Below are positions 9,360 to 18,707 of a DNA stretch of 64,000 nt, one piece after another (the stretch's first letter is position 1; every line of letters starts with the position of its first letter). The notes beneath the pieces are model-generated. The model was given only the letters and a program-made list of their open reading frames with translations, did not search any database and had not been told where the DNA came from. This DNA is from Dysgonomonadaceae bacterium zrk40 (GTDB lineage: Bacteria > Bacteroidota > Bacteroidia > Bacteroidales > Dysgonomonadaceae): contig CP070276.1 in the NCBI GenBank assembly GCA_016916535.1, forward strand, positions 372,001-436,000. Reading direction: 5' to 3'. A program made the position numbers and the translations under genes.

Positions 9360-9371
9360 GCCGCAGCAAAT

Positions 9372-9404
9372 AAAAAAACAACCTGCTTCTGAAAAGCAGG
9401 TTGT
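9372..9404 (-). terminator. intrinsic terminator of rplU-rpmA
   Basis: On the minus strand, ACAACCTGCTT pairs perfectly with AAGCAGGTTGT (11 bp, 5-base loop) and is followed by seven Ts. It lies 65 bases past the rpmA stop codon. Confidence 0.88.
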
Positions 9405-9468
9405 CCTTATTCACTAATAATCACTTTATGGTTTTATCTCCCCATCCTCATGACAGGAATGTAGCGCT

Positions 9469-9738
9469 TTATGCTTCGGCCACTGCCTGTGGCAGTACCG
9501 ATACGAATGAGCGATTGTCCCTTTTCTTGCGGAACACCACCACACCGTCGGTCAGGGCAAAGAGGGTGTGATCCTTACCGATCCCCACATTCTCTCCCGG
9601 ATGATGCACAGTACCACGCTGACGCACGAGGATGTTGCCTGCTTTGGCGGACTCCCCACCGAATATCTTTACGCCCAATCGTTTACTTTCCGATTCACGG
9701 CCGTTCTTCGAACTACCTACACCTTTTTTATGTGCCAT
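9469..9738 (-). CDS. rpmA: 50S ribosomal protein L27
   Basis: This 89-residue ribosomal protein begins [22 protein letters not shown], the conserved L27 N-terminus that reaches toward the peptidyl-transferase centre. It starts directly with MAHKKG, so there is no cleavable extension of the Firmicutes kind. It follows rplU by 20 bases in the usual L21-L27 operon. Confidence 0.98.
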   Translation of the reverse strand: MAHKKGVGSSKNGRESESKRLGVKIFGGESAKAGNILVRQRGTVHHPGENVGIGKDHTLFALTDGVVVFRKKRDNRSFVSVLPQAVAEA

Positions 9739-9758
9739 TTTCTTCTGATTTTAACTGA

Positions 9759-10070
9759 TTAAGCAACAATTGATTTTACAAGTACCTCCGTAAACTGCTG
9801 ACGGTGACCGTTCAGTTTTTGGTATCCTTTTCTTCTTTTCTTCTTGAAGACGAGAACCTTGTCTCCCTTCACATGCGAAAGAACTTCAACCACCACCTTG
9901 GCTCCTTCAACCAGGGGGGCACCTACGGTGATCGCTCCGTCGTTATCAACGAGCATCACTTTCTCAAATTCCACTTCCGCGCCCTGATCGGCGTTGATGC
10001 GGTGAACAAATAACTTCTGGTCCTGCTCTACTTTAAACTGCTGACCCTGAATGTCTACAATGACGTACAT
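9759..10070 (-). CDS. rplU: 50S ribosomal protein L21
   Basis: This is a 103-residue protein ([25 protein letters not shown]) with the conserved [16 protein letters not shown]-terminal region that binds 23S rRNA. It is the first gene of the rplU-rpmA pair and has a strong promoter about 80 bases upstream. Confidence 0.98.
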   Translation of the reverse strand: MYVIVDIQGQQFKVEQDQKLFVHRINADQGAEVEFEKVMLVDNDGAITVGAPLVEGAKVVVEVLSHVKGDKVLVFKKKRRKGYQKLNGHRQQFTEVLVKSIVA

Positions 10071-10151
10071 ATCTGTAATAACTTATCGTTACGTGCCTGA
10101 GGCGAGTCACATAGCGCGACTGCTTGTTGAGCCTATTGGCAAAATGAGGTG

Positions 10152-10183
10152 CAAAATTACAAAAAAGTTTGGGAAACTGCAAA
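10152..10183 (-). promoter_or_regulatory. promoter of rplU-rpmA
   Basis: The minus strand carries TTTG (10180-10183), a 20-base spacer, then TAATTTTG (10152-10159). This is an exact match to the Bacteroidota primary sigma-factor promoter. It sits just after the stop codon of the preceding gene and predicts a leader of about 75 bases. Confidence 0.8.
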
Positions 10184-10187
10184 TAGT

Positions 10188-11690
10188 TTATTCCTTTTTT
10201 TCAATCGATTGGTAGGCAGCCCCAATATGTGCGATGATGTCACCAGCCATGAAGCTGCGGGGATTGATCGTTTTTTGTGTCAAATCAGCAGTCAATCCGT
10301 GCAGATAGACCCCTACCCGAGCAGCATCCATGGGTTTGTATCCCTGTGCCATCAGTGAGGCAATCATCCCCGTCAGCACGTCCCCGCTACCGGCAGTCGC
10401 CAGTGCCGGCGTACCGCTGCTGTTCACATAAATATGATCGGACTCAACGATGAGTGAATAGGCTCCTTTCACCACGATCACCACTCCATATCTCTTTGCG
10501 AAGAGTCTTGTCTTTTCAATTTTCTCAAAATCGTCGCGCCAGCTACCGATCAACCGTTCCAGCTCTTTCGGATGAGGTGTCAGGATGGTCCCCGGCACCA
10601 TCAGAGAGTACCATTCCGGATGTCGTGAGAGAATGTTCAGTCCGTCGGCATCAATCACCAGCGCTCCTCTGTAGTAATACAGAAAGGCAGCAAAAGCCTG
10701 AGCTGTGTCACCATGTTGCCCCATTCCCGGCCCAATGCCCACGGCATCGGGATCAATCGGATAATTTATTTCTGTGATACGCTCAGCATCTTGGTCTTCG
10801 AGGACCATCGCCTCGGGGACGACCGACTGCATCACAGCAGTTCCACAGCGTGGCAGATAGGTGGTTACAAGGCCACAGCCGGTGCGGAGGGCTGCCTTTG
10901 CAGCCATACAGAGTGATCCGCATTTGCCGAGGCTTCCACCCACAAGAAGGGTGTGACCCTGGGCACCCTTGTGGGCAAATCGGTGCAACGGTTTCAACAG
11001 AGAGGCAATCATTTCCTGCTCGACATACTCCATCTCACTCTCTGCTTCGGCAATGGCACCGTCATCCAGCCCTATATCCACGATCTGCACCTCACCGGTG
11101 AAATCACCATTCTCAGGCAGAAAGAGTGCCAGCTTCGGAATCTGAAAGGTGACCGTCACTGTTGCCCGCACGGCAAACCTACTGTTACGGTCCGTGAAGA
11201 GACCGCTGGGCAGATCAATGCTGTAGACCGGTCGGCCACTCTTGTTGATTGCTTCAATCACTTTTGCAGCGATACCTTCCACCTCCCGCGAGAGACCTGT
11301 TCCGAAGATCCCGTCGATAAGCAGATCGAACTGCTCCATTACAGGGAGATCCTGCTCGCCGGTGATGATATTGGAGGCAATATACTCTGCCTTCACACGG
11401 CGCAGGTTGTGCGCACAATCTTCCGTGTAACGGCCACCCTGATCCACCACACAGACCTTCACCCTGTAACCCGACTGATGGAGGAGTCGCGCCACCACCA
11501 AGGCATCCCCTCCGTTGTTGCCCGTACCGGCAAGGATCAGTATTTCCTGTTTCTTCTCCGGACATCGTGTCATAAAAAAGTTCGTGAAAGCGGTTGCCGC
11601 CCGTTTCATCAAAGTCAGAGAAGAGATACCCTCCCGTTCAATAGTCGCAGCATCAATTTTCCGGATCTGTTCAGCTGTCAGGATTTTCAT
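10188..11690 (-). CDS. nnr: bifunctional NAD(P)H-hydrate epimerase / ADP-dependent dehydratase
   Basis: This enzyme repairs hydrated NADH/NADPH. The N-terminal YjeF_N epimerase domain (about residues 1-215) contains LAGTGNNGGDALVVARLL and IFGTGLSREVEG. The C-terminal ribokinase-like dehydratase domain (about 230-500) contains AHKGAQGHTLLVGGS, VIDADGLNIL and the ATAGSGDVLTGMIAS anion-hole/catalytic aspartate motif. The 500-residue length is typical of the fusion. It lies 23 bases after the upstream membrane-protein gene and is probably co-transcribed with it. Confidence 0.95.
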   Translation of the reverse strand: MKILTAEQIRKIDAATIEREGISSLTLMKRAATAFTNFFMTRCPEKKQEILILAGTGNNGGDALVVARLLHQSGYRVKVCVVDQGGRYTEDCAHNLRRVKAEYIASNIITGEQDLPVMEQFDLLIDGIFGTGLSREVEGIAAKVIEAINKSGRPVYSIDLPSGLFTDRNSRFAVRATVTVTFQIPKLALFLPENGDFTGEVQIVDIGLDDGAIAEAESEMEYVEQEMIASLLKPLHRFAHKGAQGHTLLVGGSLGKCGSLCMAAKAALRTGCGLVTTYLPRCGTAVMQSVVPEAMVLEDQDAERITEINYPIDPDAVGIGPGMGQHGDTAQAFAAFLYYYRGALVIDADGLNILSRHPEWYSLMVPGTILTPHPKELERLIGSWRDDFEKIEKTRLFAKRYGVVIVVKGAYSLIVESDHIYVNSSGTPALATAGSGDVLTGMIASLMAQGYKPMDAARVGVYLHGLTADLTQKTINPRSFMAGDIIAHIGAAYQSIEKKE

Positions 11691-11713
11691 AGTATCAAAC
11701 GAATATTTTGCAT

Positions 11714-12640
11714 TTACACATTGTCATCCGGCAATTCAATCCTGCGGTACATCTTGTAGAGCCTGAGCATCAGCGTGCCAAACAGGACGGCCATCACCAC
11801 CAGCAGATGGCTGGCAACCCCCTCCACATTGAACGATAACTTGATCAGCGTGGTGGAGACCACGAAGCCGGAGTTGCGCATCACCTTCGGGAAATCGTCG
11901 GTGATGGCAAAAGAGAAGAGCAGCACCAGCAGATCGGTCAGGATCAGCACCATGAAAAAATCGGAGAAGAATGCCTCTGTAGCCATCTTGGTATGCCGAA
12001 AGAACCCAAGCAGTGAATGATCCATGAAAAGCCATTCCACCATGTTGAACAGCACCATCACCACAAAAAGAACTGTCAAAAGCAAGGCCAACACCTTTTT
12101 GGCCGTGACGTACCGTTTCTTTTTCGTTGGCAGACCGGGAGGCAGACCGGGATAATTTTTATCCACCCGGATCGACTTCTGGTTACGGAGATAAAATAGA
12201 TAAATCAGCAGGAAGAGGATCAGGATGGTAGCCATCGAATAGAGAAAATCGGGCGTGGCGAAGAGATCCTCCAAATCGGAGGTGAGGGAGAGCTTTGAAA
12301 GCTCATCGAAGATGCCGCGGATGGTGATCAGCGCGATGATTTCGAACTGTTTCCCGATGTAGATTGTAATTGATTTGGGCAGATAGTAAATCAGACAGTA
12401 GACCTCATAAAAGAGAATGATGGAGAAGGGGGTATACAAGGCATCAATGGGACTCTCCATCCCGGCAAGAGAACCGCCGGCACCAATCCAGCCCAAATGC
12501 TGCATGCCGATTACGATGAGATGCAGAAAAAAGCCCGCCAGTGCCATTACAAACACCAGTTTTTCTATCAACCGCTTACTCTTCCCGGAGAGGACCTTCT
12601 CGTAGAGTGTTGCGACGATGCTTTTCATTTTTCTCTTCAT
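11714..12640 (-). CDS. uncharacterised multi-pass membrane protein
   Basis: I do not recognise a named family. From the ATG at 12640 (MKRKMKSIVATLYEKVLSGK) the product is 308 residues. It has an N-terminal helix after a basic stretch, about six further hydrophobic segments, a charged loop between (RNQKSIRVDKNYPGLP) and a short cytoplasmic-looking tail ending LPDDNV. The frame stays open further upstream but would run toward the tRNA-Leu gene, so the earlier ATG was rejected. The FYEVYCLIYYLPKSITIYIGKQFE segment is its most distinctive part. It probably forms a transcription unit with nnr. Confidence 0.75.
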   Translation of the reverse strand: MKRKMKSIVATLYEKVLSGKSKRLIEKLVFVMALAGFFLHLIVIGMQHLGWIGAGGSLAGMESPIDALYTPFSIILFYEVYCLIYYLPKSITIYIGKQFEIIALITIRGIFDELSKLSLTSDLEDLFATPDFLYSMATILILFLLIYLFYLRNQKSIRVDKNYPGLPPGLPTKKKRYVTAKKVLALLLTVLFVVMVLFNMVEWLFMDHSLLGFFRHTKMATEAFFSDFFMVLILTDLLVLLFSFAITDDFPKVMRNSGFVVSTTLIKLSFNVEGVASHLLVVMAVLFGTLMLRLYKMYRRIELPDDNV

Positions 12641-12758
12641 GCGCTTCTTTTTGGTAAAGATAGAACTTTTCAGAAAAAAAAAGAAATCACCCTGCCGGAA
12701 ATAGCATGATGGGAATAAAAGAAAAAAATGGGGTTGATTTGTAAAAGGAAAGAAAAAG

Positions 12759-12842
12759 TGCGCAGGATGAGACTCGAACTCACACGCCGTAACCGGCACT
12801 ACCCCCTCAAAGTAGCGTGTATACCAATTTCACCACCTGCGC
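12759..12842 (-). tRNA. tRNA-Leu (anticodon GAG)
   Basis: The minus strand folds into a class II cloverleaf. The acceptor is GCGCAGG/CCTGCGC with discriminator A, the D-loop is AATTGGTAT, and the anticodon stem CTACT/GGTAG closes loop TTGAGGG (anticodon GAG). A long variable arm and T-loop GTTCGAGTC follow. CCA is not encoded. Confidence 0.95.
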
Positions 12843-12850
12843 AGGGAAGG

Positions 12851-12934
12851 TGCCCGGAACAGGACTCGAACCTGCACGTTGTAACCAACACTAGTCCCTG
12901 AAACTAGCGCGTCTACCAATTCCGCCATCCGGGC
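12851..12934 (-). tRNA. tRNA-Leu (anticodon CAG)
   Basis: The minus strand folds with acceptor GCCCGGA/TCCGGGC (the outer six pairs are certain), anticodon stem CTAGT/ACTAG closing loop TTCAGGG (anticodon CAG), a long variable arm typical of leucine tRNAs, and T-loop GTTCGAGTC. It lies 8 bases upstream of the GAG isoacceptor, so the two are co-transcribed. Confidence 0.95.
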
Positions 12935-13026
12935 ATTCTCATAATGTATCTTAGGGTGAGGGAACAGGCCGCTGCCTGCCTGCAAAACGGTGAAGAGCCA
13001 GGGGCATTCTTTCCGAATTGCGGATG

Positions 13027-13034
13027 CAAAGATA
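13027..13034 (-). promoter_or_regulatory. promoter -7 element of the tRNA-Leu pair
   Basis: The minus strand reads TATCTTTG (TAnnTTTG consensus), with a TTG about 21 bases upstream as a possible -33 element. The start site would be near 13020, leaving a precursor leader of about 85 bases. Confidence 0.6.
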
Positions 13035-13156
13035 CATGATTTTTTGAAACAGAAACAATAATTGTCATATTATTTTCACCCATTTCAATCTATTTACCAC
13101 CTGACAACGGCTACTGAACACAACATTAACCAATTGGTTCGTCATGCCACCTACAT

Positions 13157-13182
13157 AAAAAGGCTGTCCCTTACGGACAGCC
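13157..13182 (-). terminator. intrinsic terminator after the PspC-domain gene
   Basis: On the minus strand, GGCTGTCC pairs with GGACAGCC (8 bp, short loop), followed by TTTTTAT. It lies 45 bases past the stop codon at 13227. The rest of 12935-13226 holds only the tRNA promoter region and no gene. Confidence 0.8.
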
Positions 13183-13226
13183 CCTTCAAAACACAATGAA
13201 AATATTAAAAAGTAGAGTGAATCTGC

Positions 13227-15197
13227 TCAAACAACATCACTCCCGGCTTCCGATTCCTCATCTTCAAGGTGAGGAGGCTCTGCGGTCATGAAGGTACGTG
13301 TATAGTTCCTGATGCGTCTGCGCACCACAGAAGGAGGTTCCTGGTTCCTGTAGTTGTTCAGCACGTCGCTCACCTCTACCGTCTTGCCCGCCGGCACCGA
13401 GATCTCCACCGTGATGCTTTGTTTGCGAAAACCCTGCGTTGACGGCACCATCAGAAACTCCGGCAGGTAGAGCAGCGAGTCTTGCTGCGTAATCTCAAAA
13501 CGGAACTCTTCCAGATCTGCCTTCGCTCCGCGCAGCTCGCGACAGCTGCTTGCAGCAATTGTCCGTACGTGAAATAAAGAGTCATTGCTGTTGCGGATGT
13601 GCAGATGAATGTCGCGGAAGAGTAATGAATCCTCGTTGACGTTTGTATAGGGGAGATGGTCGATATCAGAATCCATTCCCCAACCGATACTGAACTCTGA
13701 ATAATCATCTTGATAGGGTTTCATATCCACATAGAGGCTTTTCCCTTCTACGGGTATCAATTCAACACTCCTTTCCAGGGTACTCTCCTCGCGGAACTTG
13801 TCAGCCACCTGAGCTGCCAGGATACCGGCTGTCACCAGACCACCGATCCAGAGGATCGAAGAGATGAGACCAATCATCGGACGTGATTTGGCCTTCATCA
13901 CCCTCCGCACAATCCACACCAGGATTGACACAACCGGAACACCAATTAACAGGATGAGCGAGGTGTACAAGAGAGTGGTCTCCTGCCCCGGATCAATGAA
14001 CAAGGATTTCAGTGGCATCATCTGTGCCCCGGCAAAGAGAAAGGCCACAAAAGCACCCACTGTCACCAGTGCCAGGATACCCACGAAAGAGAAGAAAATA
14101 ATCTTCAACAGCAGAATAAACCCATTCAAACAACCGGAGCGCTCCGACGAAGTGGCAACGTGTACCCTGTTAGCGGAGGCCAAATGATCAGCAGGCTTCC
14201 CTGCATCTGAAGGCTGCTGCGGAGGCAGCTCATCTTTGGAGACTTTTTCAACTGAATCATCGCTCCCAGCAGCCATGTAAACGGGAGCTGCAGGCGGCAT
14301 CTCTCCCACGTCGCCGCGGCTCCTGTTACTGGCCACGTTGCTACTCACCCTTTCACGGATGGAACGGATATACTCCTCTTCACCCATCATCTCAAGCTTC
14401 TGCTTCACGCTCTTCGCCTCGGGAATGATGATCCAGAAGACAATGTAAACCACCACCATACTCATGTTGATGTTCCAGCTGAAGTCAACGTCGTCGAAAA
14501 GGAAGTTGAGCGGGAAGAAGGAGATCATCCCGATCAGGTTGAACAGCAACGGCAGCAGGAAGATCAGACGGGGGATCCAGCTGTCGATCTTGAAATAGGC
14601 GGCAATACCGCCGCAGACACCCCCCAGAAAACGATCATTCGGATTGCGGTAAAGCCTTTTTGATACATTTGTTTCCAGCTCTTTCGGTTTCAATACGATC
14701 CAAAGCACGATGTAGACCCAGAAAAGGAATCCGAAGAAAAGCACAAAGATCATCCGGAGCCAAACCGGGTCGGTCTTGAAATAGTGTGCCAGACCACTGC
14801 AGACACCTCCGAGAATGCGATCACCTGAATTGCGATAGAGCGAACGACGCACCTCTTCGTTAGAAGCGGCTGCAGAGTGCTGCTCCCGGTTATCAGAGGA
14901 TTCTGCTCCCGGTTGTGATGCAGCCTCTTCATAATCGCTGTCAAAATCTTCCGGCTGCCCGATGCTGGAGATGATTGAAGCCACATCCTCATCGGTAATA
15001 CAGTTGATTCCATGCTTCAAACGATTGCCGAAGAGCTCGGCAATGCGGCACTCAATGTCATTCACAATCTCATCTCCCCCCTCCTCACGCGCAAAGAATT
15101 GGGTCAGACGCTCGATGTACTGTTTCAGCATTTCATAGGCGGTCTCCTCAATCGCGATCACCTGCCCCTGAAAATTGATGTTGATTACTTTCTTCAT
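13227..15197 (-). CDS. PspC-domain membrane protein with two PspC modules
   Basis: This 656-residue protein has a soluble N-terminal region (about 1-90; MKKVININFQGQVIAIEE, with a helical IERLTQFFAREEGGDEIVNDIECRIAELF segment). Two PspC domains follow, each with a basic RNPNDRxLGGVCxGxAxYFK-type signature and membrane helices. Next come a Ser/Ala-rich linker, further membrane helices and a C-terminal globular domain, probably extracytoplasmic. PspC proteins act in envelope-stress sensing in E. coli; a similar role here is inference. Its start overlaps the stop of the PadR gene (ATGA). Confidence 0.88.
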   Translation of the reverse strand: MKKVININFQGQVIAIEETAYEMLKQYIERLTQFFAREEGGDEIVNDIECRIAELFGNRLKHGINCITDEDVASIISSIGQPEDFDSDYEEAASQPGAESSDNREQHSAAASNEEVRRSLYRNSGDRILGGVCSGLAHYFKTDPVWLRMIFVLFFGFLFWVYIVLWIVLKPKELETNVSKRLYRNPNDRFLGGVCGGIAAYFKIDSWIPRLIFLLPLLFNLIGMISFFPLNFLFDDVDFSWNINMSMVVVYIVFWIIIPEAKSVKQKLEMMGEEEYIRSIRERVSSNVASNRSRGDVGEMPPAAPVYMAAGSDDSVEKVSKDELPPQQPSDAGKPADHLASANRVHVATSSERSGCLNGFILLLKIIFFSFVGILALVTVGAFVAFLFAGAQMMPLKSLFIDPGQETTLLYTSLILLIGVPVVSILVWIVRRVMKAKSRPMIGLISSILWIGGLVTAGILAAQVADKFREESTLERSVELIPVEGKSLYVDMKPYQDDYSEFSIGWGMDSDIDHLPYTNVNEDSLLFRDIHLHIRNSNDSLFHVRTIAASSCRELRGAKADLEEFRFEITQQDSLLYLPEFLMVPSTQGFRKQSITVEISVPAGKTVEVSDVLNNYRNQEPPSVVRRRIRNYTRTFMTAEPPHLEDEESEAGSDVV

Positions 15198-15556
15198 ATG
15201 GTGTTGTTGTTCAATTCTGACTCTTCCTTCGGTTTACGGGTTACCAGTTCTACCCCTGTAGCCAGTTCATTCCAGGTGGTGGCCAGCAATGCCTGAAACG
15301 CCTCTCCTTTCTCGGTGAGCTGAAAATATTTCCGGGGTGGCCCCGAAGTGCTTTCCACCCACCGGTAGGTAAGGATCTCTGCGTTCTTCAAACGATTCAA
15401 CAGCGGGTAAAGGGTACCCTCCAACAACTGCAGTCCTGCATTTTTCATCTCATCGATGATATCGCCCGGATAGGCCTCCCCTCGTTTGACAATGGATAGG
15501 ATGCAGTATTCAAGCACTCCTTTCCGCATCTGACTCTGTGTATTCTCTATATTCAT
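15194..15556 (-). CDS. PadR-family transcriptional regulator
   Basis: This is a winged-helix regulator of about 120 residues. The PadR signature is clear: MRKGVLEYCILSIVKRGEAYPGDIIDEM, then GTLYPLLNRLKNAEILTYRW, then PRKYFQLTEKGEAFQALL. The ATG at 15556 (MNIENTQSQMRKG) was chosen; the ATG at 15562 is equally possible and the long upstream extension is unlike the family. It overlaps the PspC gene by 4 bases. This pairing is common in Bacteroidota, so it probably regulates its own operon in response to an envelope signal. Confidence 0.92.
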   Translation of the reverse strand: MNIENTQSQMRKGVLEYCILSIVKRGEAYPGDIIDEMKNAGLQLLEGTLYPLLNRLKNAEILTYRWVESTSGPPRKYFQLTEKGEAFQALLATTWNELATGVELVTRKPKEESELNNNTI

Positions 15557-15613
15557 AGCCATTTTTACTCTTTTCAGCCTATTGCTGAGATCTGATTTTT
15601 CATCTTCACCCCA

Positions 15614-15621
15614 CAAAATTA
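15614..15621 (-). promoter_or_regulatory. promoter -7 element of the PadR-PspC operon
   Basis: The minus strand reads TAATTTTG, matching TAnnTTTG, with TTG about 19 bases upstream (-33). It lies 58 bases before the chosen PadR start. Confidence 0.6.
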
Positions 15622-15732
15622 ATTATAACAAAGTATTATGCAATACATAGTACCAATTATTTTCATGTTTTTAGTATTTATTAACTATGCAACCGTTTTG
15701 ATGGGTAACAGCCACAACTCAAAAAAAAAGGT

Positions 15733-15740
15733 TATATTTG
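15733..15740 (+). promoter_or_regulatory. promoter -7 element of coaBC
   Basis: TATATTTG matches the Bacteroidota -7 consensus and ends 19 bases before the coaBC start codon. No good -33 TTTG is seen at the normal spacing. Confidence 0.5.
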
Positions 15741-15759
15741 TGACCACAAACCATTTTGT

Positions 15760-16959
15760 ATGTCGTTACAGGGAAAACATATTGTATTGGGAATCAGCGG
15801 CAGCATTGCTGCCTACAAATCGGCCATCCTCACCCGACTGCTGATCAGAAAGGGTGCTGAAGTACAGATCGTAATCACACCGGCCGGCAAACAGTTCATC
15901 ACGCCGGTGACGCTCTCTGCCCTCTCCGGCAGACCGGTGATCAGTGAATTCTTCGCCTCCGGTGACGGGACCTGGCACAGCCATGTGGAGCTGGGGTTAT
16001 GGGCCGACCTGATGGTGGTGGCACCCGCCACCGCTGCCACCCTGGGCAAGATGGCCCACGGCATTGCCGACAACATGCTGATCACAACCTACCTCTCCAT
16101 GAAGGCGCCGGTATTCGTGGCGCCCGCGATGGACCTTGATATGTTTCGTCATGTCACCACGCAGCGTAACCTGGAGATCCTGCAGCAGGATGGCGTCAGG
16201 ATCATCGACCCGGCTGAAGGTGAGCTGGCCAGTCACCTCGAAGGAAAAGGACGTATGGAGGAACCCGAAAAGATTGTCGCCATCCTGGAGCAAGCCTTCG
16301 CAAAAAAGGAGCTCGCAGGCAAAAAGATACTGATCACTGCCGGTCCCACCTATGAGCGGATCGATCCTGTACGCTTCATCGGCAACTTTTCCTCGGGAAA
16401 GATGGGTTTTGCCCTGGCAGAAGAGTGTGCTGGGCGCGGTGCGGAGGTGTTGCTGATTACCGGCCCCACCGCATTGTCACTCTCCCACCCCGTTGTCCGC
16501 AGAATCGACGTGGAGTCGGCAGAGGAGATGCATGACGCAGCCCTGAAGGCTTTTCCGGAAATGGATGCCGCCATCCTCTCGGCAGCAGTTGCCGACTATC
16601 GCCCGGCGCAGAGGGCTGAACGCAAGATCAAGCGGAAAGAGGGTGAAGGGCTCACACTGAACCTCACCCCCAACCCCGACATCGCGGCAGCACTGGGACG
16701 CATCAAAAGGGAAGAACAGCTGCTGGTTGGCTTTGCCCTGGAGACAGACAACGAAGAGACCAATGCCCTCGTGAAGATGGAGAAGAAGCAATTCGACCAT
16801 ATTGTGGTCAACTCCCTGCGCGACGAGGGGGCCGGCTTCGGACATGACACCAACAAGATAACGATCCTCTCCCGCAGTGGCGGTAAAAGGGCGTTCGAGT
16901 TAAAAACTAAAAAGGCAACGGCGAAGGATATCATTGATACCCTCTTTGCTGCTACATAG
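15760..16959 (+). CDS. coaBC: bifunctional phosphopantothenoylcysteine decarboxylase / phosphopantothenate-cysteine ligase
   Basis: This enzyme carries out two consecutive steps of coenzyme A synthesis. The N-terminal FMN-dependent CoaC domain (about residues 1-180) shows LGISGSIAAYKS, the substrate/FMN region VVAPATAATLGKMAHGIADNML and PAMDLDMF. The C-terminal CoaB domain shows LITAGPTYERIDPVRFIGNFSSGKMG and the nucleotide/cysteine-binding segment SAAVADYRP. The 399-residue length is normal. Confidence 0.97.
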   Translation: MSLQGKHIVLGISGSIAAYKSAILTRLLIRKGAEVQIVITPAGKQFITPVTLSALSGRPVISEFFASGDGTWHSHVELGLWADLMVVAPATAATLGKMAHGIADNMLITTYLSMKAPVFVAPAMDLDMFRHVTTQRNLEILQQDGVRIIDPAEGELASHLEGKGRMEEPEKIVAILEQAFAKKELAGKKILITAGPTYERIDPVRFIGNFSSGKMGFALAEECAGRGAEVLLITGPTALSLSHPVVRRIDVESAEEMHDAALKAFPEMDAAILSAAVADYRPAQRAERKIKRKEGEGLTLNLTPNPDIAAALGRIKREEQLLVGFALETDNEETNALVKMEKKQFDHIVVNSLRDEGAGFGHDTNKITILSRSGGKRAFELKTKKATAKDIIDTLFAAT

Positions 16960-16974
16960 ACCAAACATTGATTG

Positions 16975-18666
16975 ATGAGATTTTTTTATACATACGGATT
17001 CCCTCTTTTTCTATTGTTCGCTTTCACCTCAACGGTACTCTCCCAGACATACAGAAACCCGCTTACCATCCCGCCGGCGCTCAGCGGCAACTTCGGCGAA
17101 CTGAGGAGCAACCATTTCCACTCCGGCATCGACTTCAAGACACAGCAAGCGGTCAACAAGCCGGTCGTCGCCATTGAGGATGGATATGTCTCCCGCATCA
17201 GCGTCTCACCGGGCGGCTATGGGCTGGCTCTCTACATCGATCATCCCACCACGGGTCACACCAGCGTTTACGGCCATCTAAACAGCTTTTCCGATAAGAT
17301 TGCACAATATGTGGAAGAGAAACAGTATGAACTGGAACGTTTTCAGGTGAACCTCCACCCCGAAGAGGGGCTCCTGCCGGTGAAGCGGGGTGAACAGATT
17401 GCCCTCAGTGGCAACACTGGCAGTTCGGGAGGTCCTCACCTTCACTTTGAGATTCGCGACCGGATGAGTGAGGAACCGCTGGACGTACTGGAATATATTG
17501 CCCGCATACCCGATACACGAAAGCCGGACATGCGGGGCATCGCCCTTTACCCGGTTGAAGGCAGAGGGATGGTCAACGGCAGCAGCAACCCACTGCGGAT
17601 CACCCTTGCCAAAGACAAGGCCGGCAATCCACTGCCTCCGGGCAGTAACCTTACTGCCTGGGGCCGCATTGGCATTGGACTGAAAGCCTACGACCGGATG
17701 AACGGCCAGTCCAATATCTACGGTGTGAAACATGTCCGTCTCTACCTGGATGATGAGCAGATTTTCAGCAGCACCATCCGTCGTTTCTCGTTCGACCAGA
17801 CCCGTATGCTCAACGCCTTCATCGATTACGCCGACTGGCGCGAACGGCGTTCACTCTACATGAAATCGTTCCTCGAACCGGGCAACAAACTCCCCTTCTT
17901 TCAGACCAAAAACAGGGGTTTTGTGGAGATCAACGAGCAGAGGGAATACCGCATCCGGTATGAGCTGGAGGACCACTACGGCAACAGTCTCTCCTATCGC
18001 TTCACGGTGAGGGGCGTTCCGGGTGAAATACCACAACCCCTACCCTGCGGTCATTTCATGTCCAGTCAGTTTGAAAACAGCTACAGGGACCCTGATCTAA
18101 CGCTTACCATCCCTAACGGCAATCTCTACCAGGACCTCTGCTTTACGCATCATGTCGTGAAAAGCAGCAGCCACTATTCCGATATCCACCGGATTCATGA
18201 CACCCCGGTCCCCCTCCACCGGAGTGCGAGTCTGCGCATCCGTCTGAAGAGCGATACCTTAAAACAGAAAGGCAATTACGGGATCGTAAGCCTTGCCAAG
18301 AATGGGAAAGAGAGCTGGCTGGGGGGAGATTATGCTCATGGCGGCATCACCGCTTCCATTCGGGAGCTGGGAGGACGCTACGCTGTGGCGGCAGACAGTG
18401 TGGCACCGCTGATCACACCACTGCAGCGGGAGAACTGGAAAAGCCGGCGTACCATCCGCATCCGTCTCAGCGACGACAAAAGTGGAATCGCCTCCTTCCG
18501 TGGGGAAATCAACGGTCGTTTTGTGCTCTTCACCCACGACAGCAAATCGAGCCTCTACACCTATCGGTTCAATGAGAAAAGGGTTCCTGACGAAGACCCC
18601 CTGGAGCTGACCTTTACCGCCACCGACGGCGCAGGCAACAGCAGCGAATACAAATCAACCTTGTAA
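16975..18666 (+). CDS. secreted M23-family metallopeptidase (peptidoglycan hydrolase type)
   Basis: This 563-residue protein has an N-terminal signal peptide (MRFFYTYGFPLFLLFAFTS, cleavage near LSQ). The M23 domain is close to the N-terminus: zinc ligands H49 and D53 in HSGIDF, and H155-L-H157 in GPHLHFEIRD, all intact. The long C-terminal part (about 200-563) looks beta-rich with Ig-like segments, e.g. LTFTATDGAGNSSEYKS. It starts 15 bases after coaBC and is likely in the same transcript. The role is probably cell-wall peptide cleavage in the periplasm. Confidence 0.92.
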   Translation: MRFFYTYGFPLFLLFAFTSTVLSQTYRNPLTIPPALSGNFGELRSNHFHSGIDFKTQQAVNKPVVAIEDGYVSRISVSPGGYGLALYIDHPTTGHTSVYGHLNSFSDKIAQYVEEKQYELERFQVNLHPEEGLLPVKRGEQIALSGNTGSSGGPHLHFEIRDRMSEEPLDVLEYIARIPDTRKPDMRGIALYPVEGRGMVNGSSNPLRITLAKDKAGNPLPPGSNLTAWGRIGIGLKAYDRMNGQSNIYGVKHVRLYLDDEQIFSSTIRRFSFDQTRMLNAFIDYADWRERRSLYMKSFLEPGNKLPFFQTKNRGFVEINEQREYRIRYELEDHYGNSLSYRFTVRGVPGEIPQPLPCGHFMSSQFENSYRDPDLTLTIPNGNLYQDLCFTHHVVKSSSHYSDIHRIHDTPVPLHRSASLRIRLKSDTLKQKGNYGIVSLAKNGKESWLGGDYAHGGITASIRELGGRYAVAADSVAPLITPLQRENWKSRRTIRIRLSDDKSGIASFRGEINGRFVLFTHDSKSSLYTYRFNEKRVPDEDPLELTFTATDGAGNSSEYKSTL

Positions 18667-18707
18667 GCCCGGGAGGTTCACCCGGCTGATGATCTGCCAG
18701 ATGTTTG

